From the NCBI GenBank assembly GCA_964637655.1, contig CAZWUZ010000274.1, positions 1-5,066 of the forward strand: 5,066 bases of DNA. The letters run 5' to 3'. Shown here in pieces: positions 1 to 5,066 of the stretch (its first letter is position 1; every line of letters starts with the position of its first letter). Source of the DNA: CAZWUZ01 sp964637655 [NCBI: uncultured bacterium] (GTDB lineage: Bacteria; DAOPZR01). The notes under the pieces are model-generated. The model saw only the letters and a program-made list of their open reading frames with translations. It had not been told where the DNA came from and made no database searches. Both the position numbers and the translations under genes were made by a program.

Positions 1-70
1 AACCTGCGGGTGAAACCTGGCGTTGGCAATTATACCCAGATGCGGAATCGCTGGGGCTGCGTACAACATC
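1..70. other. Upstream flank, identity unresolved
   Basis: This short stretch precedes the promoter. It is less GC-rich than the genes and contains an AT-rich patch at about 28-34. One plus-strand frame stays open from base 3 to a TGA at 72-74 and could be the tail of an upstream gene ending in LGLRTTS, but its third codon positions are not GC-biased like the five real genes. Another frame stops at 11-13. On the minus strand a frame opens at an ATG at 69-67, preceded by a purine-rich AGAGG, and runs off the left edge. None of these options can be decided from about 70 bases. Confidence 0.3.
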
Positions 71-99
71 TTGACCTCTCTCAATGCGGCAGGTATACT
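71..99 (+). promoter_or_regulatory. Sigma70-type promoter for the five-gene operon
   Basis: A -35 hexamer TTGACC lies at 71-76 and a -10 hexamer TATACT at 94-99, separated by exactly 17 bases, the optimal sigma70 spacing. Each hexamer matches the TTGACA/TATAAT consensus at five of six positions. Transcription would begin near 105-107, giving a leader of only about 11-13 bases before the ATG at 118. This is the only plausible promoter seen for the cluster, since all downstream junctions overlap. Confidence 0.72.
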
Positions 100-104
100 G
101 CCGC
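86..104. promoter_or_regulatory. Perfect inverted repeat over the -10 box (candidate operator)
   Basis: GCGGCAG at 86-92 and CTGCCGC at 98-104 are perfect reverse complements separated by GTATA. An A-T match at 84/106 and a T-G pairing at 85/105 extend the symmetry slightly. The dyad is centred at 95 and covers the -10 hexamer, the classical location for a repressor that blocks RNA polymerase. It lies upstream of the predicted transcription start, so it would not be in this promoter's own leader. No T run follows it, so an intrinsic terminator for an upstream gene is unlikely. The binding protein is unknown. Confidence 0.45.
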
Positions 105-107
105 GTC

Positions 108-116
108 GGGAGGGAG
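108..116 (+). promoter_or_regulatory. Ribosome binding site fixing the first start codon
   Basis: The purine run GGGAGGGAG lies directly before the ATG at 118. GGAGG at 109-113 is the best anti-Shine-Dalgarno match, with a somewhat short spacing of four bases. It supports translation from 118 rather than from the in-frame ATG at 10, which lies upstream of the promoter. Confidence 0.7.
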
Positions 117-117
117 C

Positions 118-1173
118 ATGATTTTTCACACGGCAACCTATCCGCTCGGGCTGTACCTCGCGGTCGTGTTCTGCGCGCTGGCGGGGGCGTGGGCGCTGAC
201 CCCGCTCTGCCGTGCGCTGGCGCTGCGTGCGGGGATTGTCGACCGGCCTGATGCCAACCTCAAAACGCACGGTGAGCCGATGCCCTACCTCGGCGGGCTG
301 GCGGTGCTCGGCGGGCTCGGGCTTGGCCTTATGGCGTACGCGCTGCTGCCGGGTCCGACGCTGGCTGACCCGGACCGGCAACGTCTGGCGGCGCTGCTGC
401 TCGGCACGCTGCTGATGGCGTTGCTCGGGCTGTGGGACGACCGGCGCAACCTCTCCCCCTGGACGAAACTGGCGGTGCAGACGCTGATTGCGCTCCCGGT
501 GGCGCTGTGGGGCGTACGCATGCAACTGGTCTGGTTTCCCGACTGGCTCAACCTGCTGCTTACCGTGCTCTGGCTGGTCGGGATGAGCAATGCGCTCAAC
601 CTCGTCGATATCATGGACGGGATGGCGGCGGGGGTGGCGGGCATCGCGGGGCTGCTCTTTTTTCTGCTCGCGGTGACCACCCCGCTCTATGACAAGACCT
701 TCGTGGCGATGCCGGCACTGGCGCTGGCGGGCGCCTGCGGCGGCTTCCTGCGCTTCAATTTCGCGCCGGCGCGCATCTATCTCGGCGACATGGGGGCGCT
801 CGCGCTCGGGTTCCTGCTGGGGGCGCTCGCCATCGGCGAATCATACACCTCGACGACGCTGTTCGGTCTGCTGGCCCCGCTGCTGGTGCTCGCCATTCCG
901 CTCTACGACACCTTCTACGTCATCGTGCTGCGCCTGCTGGCCGGCAAGTCAATCCTGCGCGGCAGTCGCGACCACGTGGCGCTGCGCCTGCGCGCGCTCG
1001 GACTGAGCGTGCGGCAGACGGTGACTGTTTGCTACGCCGCGTCGCTGTTGTTCGGCGGCGGCGCGCTGGTGCTGGCACTCAGCAGCGGCACCTTTGCCGC
1101 GGTGCTGGCGGCGACGCTGGTGCTGCTGGCAGTGGCGGCCGGGGTGGCACTGTCGCGGGTGAAGATGCCATGA
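118..1173 (+). CDS. WecA/MraY-family polyprenyl-phosphate sugar-1-phosphate transferase
   Basis: A 351-residue, very hydrophobic protein of the polytopic phosphoglycosyltransferase family, with about ten or eleven membrane segments; family members are usually 320-380 residues. By family, it would move a (GlcNAc-type) sugar-1-phosphate from a UDP-sugar onto undecaprenyl phosphate on the cytoplasmic face, starting a lipid-linked glycan. Visible motifs in order: K49-T-H51 and P56-Y-L-G-G60 in the first cytoplasmic loop; the metal-site D107-D108 followed by NLSP and K117; N158-A-L-N161 with D164 and D167-G168; the NFAPARIYLGDMG block around 214-226 with D224; and D285-H286-VALRL where most relatives carry an H-rich HIHH motif. 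The second motif reads DIMDG rather than the common DGLDG, and GDMGA replaces GDAGS, so this is a divergent subfamily. The WecA-like group fits better than true MraY, but the acceptor and sugar cannot be read from sequence. Start chosen by its ribosome binding site and by hydrophobic helix 1 at about 10-30. Its stop overlaps the next start as ATGA. Confidence 0.87.
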   Translation: MIFHTATYPLGLYLAVVFCALAGAWALTPLCRALALRAGIVDRPDANLKTHGEPMPYLGGLAVLGGLGLGLMAYALLPGPTLADPDRQRLAALLLGTLLMALLGLWDDRRNLSPWTKLAVQTLIALPVALWGVRMQLVWFPDWLNLLLTVLWLVGMSNALNLVDIMDGMAAGVAGIAGLLFFLLAVTTPLYDKTFVAMPALALAGACGGFLRFNFAPARIYLGDMGALALGFLLGALAIGESYTSTTLFGLLAPLLVLAIPLYDTFYVIVLRLLAGKSILRGSRDHVALRLRALGLSVRQTVTVCYAASLLFGGGALVLALSSGTFAAVLAATLVLLAVAAGVALSRVKMP

Positions 1174-2438
1174 GCCGCACGGTTATCGCTGGCGGCGGGC
1201 TGGCAGGCCTGGCGCTGGCGGCGCAGGTGCGCGGTGCGTGCACGGTGCTGGAAGCGGCGCCGGTAGCGGGCGGGCTCTGCACCTCCTACCGCGACGGTGA
1301 GTTTACCTTCGACTACACGGGACATCTCTGGCATTGCGCCGATGCGTCGTTGCGGGCGCAGGTGGAGGAGTGGCTCGGGGAACCGCTGACCGACCACCGG
1401 CGGCGTGCCGGGGTCTGGTTTGCCGGGGCGCTGCGCCCCTATCCCTTCCAGCTGGCGCTGCATGACCTGCCCGAGGCGACCGCGCGCGACCTCATTCTCG
1501 GGGTGCTGCGCGCGCGCGCGGCGGCGAAGACCCCGCCTGCGACCGACCTCGACGGGGCGGCGCGGCAGCGGCTGGGCGACGGCATCACGGACCATTTCCT
1601 GCGGCCGTATCTGGGCAAGCTGCTCGGCTGTGACCTGCGTGCGGTGCTGGCGGAAAAAACGCTGCGCTTTCTGCCGCTCCCCGACTATGCGGCGATACTG
1701 AAATCGTATCTCGACCCGGTGGACTTCGACGGCTACAACGCCGCGTTTGCCTACCCGCGCGGCGGCAACCGGCGCATCATCGACGGCCTCTGCCGGCGCG
1801 TGCACGACCTGCGCCTGCACGCACGCGTCGCGCAGGTTGATGTGGCGCGGCGGGCGGTGCGTCTTGCGGACGGGAGCAGCGAGCCGTATGACCGGCTGGT
1901 CTGGACGGCGCCGCTGACCGTGCTCGGCAGCTGCTGTCCGGGGGCGCCGGCGACGGACGCGCTGCATGCGGCGGCGGTTATCGGGCTCAACCTCGGCATC
2001 CGCGGGATGGCGCCCTGCGACCGCCACTGGGTCTACTATCCCGAACCGGAGTACCCGTTCTACCGCGTCGGCTGCTACACGAACTTTGCGCCGGAATGTG
2101 CACCGGCCGGGCACTATGCGCTCTATGTCGAGCTACCGGCGTCGTGGTGGGACGCGCAGCCGGAAGCGGCGCGGCTGCCGGCGGTGCATACGGCGCTGCA
2201 GGCCGGCGGGTGGCTGCGCGAGGCGGCCGACATTACCGTACGCAGCGTGACGCGTCTCGACCCGGCGTACGTCATACCGACCGCGGCCGGTGAAGCGCAG
2301 AAGGCGGCGCTGCTGGCGTGGCTGCGGGAACGCGGCATTGACGTGCTCGGGCGCTTCGGGGAATGGGACTACCTGGCGATGGACGATGTGCTGCAGCGGG
2401 CGCGTACGCTGGCGGCGGCACTGAACGGAGCGGATTGA
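1170..2438 (+). CDS. FAD-dependent oxidoreductase, UDP-galactopyranose mutase / protoporphyrinogen oxidase-like
   Basis: A 422-residue protein opening with a Rossmann dinucleotide fold right after the start: VIAGGGLAGL (G8, G10, G13), then the acidic ribose-binding E28 at the end of strand 2 and A33-G34-G35-L36, the GG doublet typical of amine-oxidase/UGM-type flavoproteins. The C-terminus carries GRFGEWDYLAMDD from 394, matching the closing FAD-contact segment of this fold group. The central part contains FLRPYLGKLLG (about 144-154), a segment common to UGM-like and protoporphyrinogen-oxidase-like relatives. No signal peptide or membrane helix is seen, so it is cytosolic. The substrate is not readable: a nucleotide-sugar or lipid-linked glycan step is suggested only by coupling to the WecA-like gene. 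Translation starts at ATG 1170 within the ATGA overlap, helped by GGTGA at 1158-1162. A longer in-frame reading back to 1029 would lie wholly inside the preceding gene and put 47 low-quality residues before the Rossmann motif. Confidence 0.78.
   Translation: MSRTVIAGGGLAGLALAAQVRGACTVLEAAPVAGGLCTSYRDGEFTFDYTGHLWHCADASLRAQVEEWLGEPLTDHRRRAGVWFAGALRPYPFQLALHDLPEATARDLILGVLRARAAAKTPPATDLDGAARQRLGDGITDHFLRPYLGKLLGCDLRAVLAEKTLRFLPLPDYAAILKSYLDPVDFDGYNAAFAYPRGGNRRIIDGLCRRVHDLRLHARVAQVDVARRAVRLADGSSEPYDRLVWTAPLTVLGSCCPGAPATDALHAAAVIGLNLGIRGMAPCDRHWVYYPEPEYPFYRVGCYTNFAPECAPAGHYALYVELPASWWDAQPEAARLPAVHTALQAGGWLREAADITVRSVTRLDPAYVIPTAAGEAQKAALLAWLRERGIDVLGRFGEWDYLAMDDVLQRARTLAAALNGAD
1507..1520. repeat. 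Alternating purine-pyrimidine (CG)n tract
   Basis: A 14-base strictly alternating TGCGCGCGCGCGCG lies inside the flavoprotein gene, encoding part of LRARAAA. Such tracts can adopt left-handed DNA under supercoiling and are prone to slippage. The likeliest cause here is ordinary GC-rich codon choice for Arg-Ala repeats. Confidence 0.6.
2427..2430 (+). promoter_or_regulatory. Ribosome binding site for the uracil-DNA glycosylase
   Basis: GGAG sits seven bases before the ATG at 2438, inside the end of the preceding gene. It favours the start at 2438, where TGATG makes a one-base stop/start overlap, over an in-frame ATG at 2363 inside the upstream gene. Confidence 0.6.
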
Positions 2439-3094
2439 TGGCGGGACGTGAAGACGCGCTGGCGATGCTCGAAGCCTACCTGACCGGCGACCCGGCGCTG
2501 CTGCCGAAGGGCGCGGCGGCCGGGGGCGGCGACACGGCAAAACTCGACGCGATACGCGCGGATATCGGTGACTGCAAGCGGTGCGGACTGTGCGATAATC
2601 GCACGCATATCGTGTTCGGGGCCGGCTCGCCGGACGCGCGCGTGGTCTTCATCGGCGAGGCACCGGGCGAAGAAGAGGATAAGCAGGGGGTGCCGTTCGT
2701 CGGGCGCTCGGGACAGCTGCTGACCCAGCTGATCACCACCATCGGGCTGACGCGCGACGAGGTCTATATCGCCAACATCTGCAAGTGCCGTCCGCCCGGC
2801 AACCGCAACCCGCAACCCGACGAAGTGGCGGCGTGCGAGCCGTTCCTCAAGCGGCAGCTGGCGGCAATCGGACCGAAAGTGATCTGCGGACTGGGCAATG
2901 TCGCGGTGCAGACGCTGATGCGGACGAAAGTCGGCATCACCAAACTGCGCGGGCAGGTGCTCGATTATGCGGGCATACCGCTGGTGCCGACCTTCCACCC
3001 GTCGTTCATCCTGCGTTCCGGCGGCATGGCGAGCCCGAACATGGGGCCGATGATGCGCGATTTCGAACGCCTGCGCGACATGGCGAATGGCTGA
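2438..3094 (+). CDS. Type-4 uracil-DNA glycosylase (4Fe-4S)
   Basis: A 218-residue member of the uracil-DNA glycosylase superfamily, family 4, which removes uracil from DNA (from cytosine deamination or dUTP misincorporation) to start base excision repair in the cytoplasm. Four cysteines have the family-4 cluster spacing: C46-x2-C49 near the N-terminus and C117-x15-C133, the third within CKCRPPGNRNP. Motif 1 is GEAPGEEED at 73-81, followed by GVPFVGRSGQLL at 84-95; motif 2 is H187-P188-S189 near the C-terminus. An extra cysteine is present at 52. Residues 1-33 precede the core as a helix plus a small Gly/Ala-rich linker, a frequent N-terminal extension in annotated 'SPO1 DNA polymerase-related' glycosylases. 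The gene overlaps its upstream neighbour by one base and the downstream RING-like gene by eight. Family assignment is secure; activity on particular lesions is inferred from the family. Confidence 0.93.
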   Translation: MAGREDALAMLEAYLTGDPALLPKGAAAGGGDTAKLDAIRADIGDCKRCGLCDNRTHIVFGAGSPDARVVFIGEAPGEEEDKQGVPFVGRSGQLLTQLITTIGLTRDEVYIANICKCRPPGNRNPQPDEVAACEPFLKRQLAAIGPKVICGLGNVAVQTLMRTKVGITKLRGQVLDYAGIPLVPTFHPSFILRSGGMASPNMGPMMRDFERLRDMANG

Positions 3095-3452
3095 ACAGCA
3101 GCGGCGCTGCGTCCTCTGCCAGCGGCCGCTGGCGGACGGGGAACCGGCGCATACCTGTCCGTGCTGCAACGGCGCCTATCACGCCGCCTGCTGGGAACAG
3201 CACCGCGGCTGTGTGCGTTCCGACTGCCGCACGCGCGGCTGGCGGCTGCTGGTGCTGGGTGATACGCTGCGCGCGCGCGCGCAGGCCTGGTACCTGCGGC
3301 GGCGCGCCGCCCACCCCAATGCCGTTTCGCCGTTCGTCTGGATTATCATCGGCCTGCTGCTGCTTGCCGGGCTCTATATCGTGTTTGTTCCGTCGCTGGC
3401 TTTTGTCGAGAACGCGGCGGAGAGTGTCCGGCAGGGCGGGCAGGGACGGTGA
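3087..3452 (+). CDS. Small membrane-anchored RING/PHD-like zinc-finger protein
   Basis: A 121-residue protein with an N-terminal zinc module and a C-terminal membrane helix. Potential ligands run C8-x2-C11-x12-C24-x2-C27-x4-H32-x2-C35-x6-C42-x4-C47: eight ligands in C4-H-C3 order, as in cross-brace RING/PHD fingers, with the YHxxCW signature at 31-36. It resembles the prokaryotic RING finger family, whose function is not established. C26 is an additional cysteine. An Arg-rich stretch (about 62-73) precedes a hydrophobic helix at about 83-103, so positive-inside logic places the zinc module in the cytoplasm and a short 18-residue tail outside. The start ATG lies eight bases inside the glycosylase gene with no clear Shine-Dalgarno sequence, implying translational coupling, and the stop overlaps the priA GTG. 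A role as a membrane-tethered protein- or nucleic-acid-binding adaptor is possible, but there is no direct evidence. Confidence 0.78.
   Translation: MAEQQRRCVLCQRPLADGEPAHTCPCCNGAYHAACWEQHRGCVRSDCRTRGWRLLVLGDTLRARAQAWYLRRRAAHPNAVSPFVWIIIGLLLLAGLYIVFVPSLAFVENAAESVRQGGQGR
3268..3283. repeat. 16-base self-complementary alternating (CG)n tract
   Basis: TGCGCGCGCGCGCGCA is a perfect palindrome and alternates purine and pyrimidine throughout. It lies in the RING-like gene and encodes LRARA just before the membrane helix, using the same codons as the tract in the flavoprotein gene. It is a candidate Z-DNA or cruciform site and a slippage-prone place where a two-base change would break the frame. 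Confidence 0.6.
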
Positions 3453-5066
3453 ACCTGTTCGCGCAGGTGGCGCTCTTCGACCTGAAGCTCGCGGGGGTCT
3501 ACGATTACCGCGTGCCGCAGGAACTGGCGGCGACGGTGCAGGTCGGGCATCTCGCGGTGGTGCCTATCGGCAGGCAGACGCGCACCGGGGTCATTGTCGC
3601 GCTGCCGGAAATCTCGGACAAGGCGACGCGCGAACTGCTGCGCCTGGTTTATGACGAGGTGCTGCTGCCGCCTGAACTGCTGGCGCTCGGTGAATGGCTG
3701 GCGGGCTATTACCGCTGCGGATTCGGGCGGGTGCTGCAGACGATGCTCCCGGCCGGGGTGGCGGTGCGCGGACGGGTGACCGTGGCCTGGACAGGCGAAC
3801 CGCCCGCGGAGAAGAAGTACACCGCTCTGCACGCGGCGCTGGCCGCGGGCCCGCAGCCGCGCGAAGTACTCATCAAGGCGCTGGGCAAAAACGTGCTCAC
3901 CCATATCCGCGCGCTGGTCAAGGAGGGGCGGGTCAGCGAGACGGAGGACATCGCGCCGCCGCGCGTCGCCCCGGTCTTCGAGGAACTGATCACCGCGGTG
4001 CTTCCCGACGTGCCGACGCTGACGCCGCGCGAGTGGGAGGTGGCGAAACAGCTGGCGGAAGGCGGGCTGCCGCTGAGCCGCGCGGAAGCAGTGGTCCTCT
4101 ACCGCACCACGTATGATCTGCTGCACCATCTCGAAGAAAAGCAGGCGCTGGTCATCACGCGCGGCGAGCGGCAGCGGCAGCGCGATTTCTACGCGGGCTA
4201 CCGCCCGGCGCGGCCCGCGGTGCTGACGGGCGAACAGCAGACGGCACTCGACGCGGTGACGGCGGCACTGGCCACGGGGAAGTACGCGACGCTGCTGCTG
4301 CATGGCGTGACGGGGAGCGGCAAGACCGAGGTGTATCTGCACGCCATCGCGGCGACCCTGGCGCAGGGAGGGAGCGCCCTCTACCTCGTGCCCGAGATCG
4401 CGCTCACCCCGCAGGTCATCGCGCAGATCAACGCGGCTTTTCCCGACGGGGTGGCGGTGCTGCACTCGGCGCTGGCGGACGGCGAACGGTTCGATCAGTG
4501 GCGGCGCATCGCGCGCGGCGAGGTGCAGGTGGTGGTCGGGGCGCGCTCGGCGGTCTTCGCCCCGCTGCGCGACCTCAAACTGCTTATCGTCGACGAGGAG
4601 GGGGAACCCGCCTTCAAGCAGCAGGACGCGCCGCACTACCATGCACGCGACGTGGCTATTGCGCGCGCCTTCCGCGCCGGCGCGGTGGTGCTGCTCGGCA
4701 GCGCCTCGCCGTCGCTGGAAAGCTACCGCAACGCGGAGAAGGGACGCTACACGCTGCTGACCATGCGCGAGCGCTTCCCGGGGGCGGACCGCCCCGCGGT
4801 GCGCGTGGTCGACATGCGCGCCGAGTTCGAGGCGCGGCGCGGCTACGGGTCGCTGAGCGAGCCGCTGCTCGAGTCGCTGCGCGCGACGCTGGAACAGCAG
4901 AAGCAGGCGATCCTCTTCCTCAACCGCCGCGGGTATCGCAACGCGCTCCTCTGCCCCGCCTGCGGCGAGGCGGTCTACTGCCGCGCCTGCAGCGTGCCGA
5001 TGACCTACCACCGGCAGGGGGGGAACCTGCTCTGCCATTACTGCGGGGCGAGCCGCGCGCCGCTGG
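3449..5066 (+). CDS. priA: Primosomal protein N' (PriA helicase), 3' end missing
   Basis: The first 539 codons of PriA, the DEXH-type helicase that recognises abandoned replication forks and reloads the replisome; full proteins are usually about 700-820 residues, so the C-terminal part lies beyond the window. The N-terminus has the DNA-binding-domain signature VYDYRVPQEL and VPIGRQ. The helicase core shows LTGEQ (259-263), Walker A G286-VTGSGKT293, motif Ia LVPEIALTPQ (313-322), HSALADGER, VGARSAVFAPL, motif II D382-E-E-G385, GSASPSLE (417-424) and FLNRRGY (490-496). The PriA-specific zinc insertion follows with C502-x2-C505, C511-x2-C514 and C529-x2-C532; the last pair would lie past the edge. 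Motif II reads DEEG where nearly all PriA proteins I know have DEEH. The GTG start overlaps the previous stop as GTGA; AGGGA at 3442-3446 is unusually close to it. The N-terminal match to PriA supports this start. Confidence 0.95.
   Translation, partial: MNLFAQVALFDLKLAGVYDYRVPQELAATVQVGHLAVVPIGRQTRTGVIVALPEISDKATRELLRLVYDEVLLPPELLALGEWLAGYYRCGFGRVLQTMLPAGVAVRGRVTVAWTGEPPAEKKYTALHAALAAGPQPREVLIKALGKNVLTHIRALVKEGRVSETEDIAPPRVAPVFEELITAVLPDVPTLTPREWEVAKQLAEGGLPLSRAEAVVLYRTTYDLLHHLEEKQALVITRGERQRQRDFYAGYRPARPAVLTGEQQTALDAVTAALATGKYATLLLHGVTGSGKTEVYLHAIAATLAQGGSALYLVPEIALTPQVIAQINAAFPDGVAVLHSALADGERFDQWRRIARGEVQVVVGARSAVFAPLRDLKLLIVDEEGEPAFKQQDAPHYHARDVAIARAFRAGAVVLLGSASPSLESYRNAEKGRYTLLTMRERFPGADRPAVRVVDMRAEFEARRGYGSLSEPLLESLRATLEQQKQAILFLNRRGYRNALLCPACGEAVYCRACSVPMTYHRQGGNLLCHYCGASRAPL

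Noticed and set aside
35-55. Hairpin CCCAG / CTGGG as an intrinsic terminator of an upstream gene
   Set aside because: The stem is only five base pairs with an 11-base loop, and no T run follows.
3-74. Tail of an upstream gene ending at the TGA at 72-74
   Set aside because: The frame is short, its third codon positions lack the GC bias of the five real genes, and two competing readings exist, so no separate CDS is called.
10-117. N-terminal extension of the WecA-like protein from the ATG at 10
   Set aside because: The extension lies across the promoter, has no family similarity, and the strong ribosome binding site at 108-116 supports the start at 118.
1032-2114. A 360-codon minus-strand open frame opposite the flavoprotein gene
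   Set aside because: The product is Arg/Ala/Pro-rich without recognisable motifs, while the plus strand has an intact Rossmann FAD protein; this is a composition artefact.
2369-3169. A 266-codon minus-strand open frame opposite the uracil-DNA glycosylase
   Set aside because: No motif or plausible domain is visible, and the opposite strand encodes a complete family-4 glycosylase with cluster cysteines.
2785-3654. A 289-codon plus-strand frame spanning the glycosylase, RING-like and priA junctions
   Set aside because: It is out of frame with three recognisable genes and its product is low-complexity Arg/Ala/Gly; no fusion or frameshift is needed to explain the region.
3374-5038. A 554-codon open frame on the minus strand opposite priA
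   Set aside because: It is rich in Arg, Gln and His, shows no domain, and mirrors a clear PriA coding sequence with all helicase motifs. Long antisense frames are expected in GC-rich coding DNA because stop codons are rare.
3450-5066. A truncated or broken priA
   Set aside because: The frame stays open to the last base and the zinc insertion is in register, so the missing end reflects the window edge rather than a pseudogene.

Overview
The window is a compact, GC-rich (by eye about two-thirds G+C) bacterial segment. Five plus-strand genes are packed head to tail behind one short upstream region of about 117 bases. The last gene runs off the right edge. The strong third-position GC bias, the type-4 uracil-DNA glycosylase, and the divergent motif variants in the phosphoglycosyltransferase-like gene point to a GC-rich bacterium outside the best-studied Proteobacteria and Firmicutes. 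A PVC-type lineage (Verrucomicrobiota/Kiritimatiellota/Planctomycetota) is my guess, held weakly, because no rRNA or lineage marker is present.

Layout: positions 1-117 hold the regulatory region. It has a good sigma70-type promoter (TTGACC, 17-base spacer, TATACT), a perfect 7-base inverted repeat over the -10 box, and a purine-rich ribosome binding site. Then come (1) 118-1173, a polytopic WecA/MraY-family sugar-1-phosphate transferase; (2) 1170-2438, an FAD-dependent oxidoreductase of the UDP-galactopyranose-mutase/protoporphyrinogen-oxidase fold group; (3) 2438-3094, a type-4 iron-sulfur uracil-DNA glycosylase; (4) 3087-3452, a small membrane-anchored prokaryotic RING/PHD-like zinc protein of unknown function; (5) 3449 to the edge, priA, the primosomal replication-restart helicase.

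Every gene junction overlaps, by 4, 1, 8 and 4 bases. The five genes are therefore very probably one translationally coupled transcription unit, and no internal intergenic space exists for another promoter. The first two genes suggest envelope or polysaccharide work at the membrane. Genes 3 and 5 are DNA repair and replication restart. Gene 4 sits between those two and is the least understood product.

I see no mobile element, CRISPR array, tRNA, rRNA or clear terminator. The most interesting points are the RING-like membrane protein embedded between the glycosylase and PriA, the DEEG (instead of DEEH) helicase motif II in PriA, the divergent catalytic motifs of the WecA-like enzyme, and the dyad over the promoter. 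I do not see a clear-cut new defence or mobile system.
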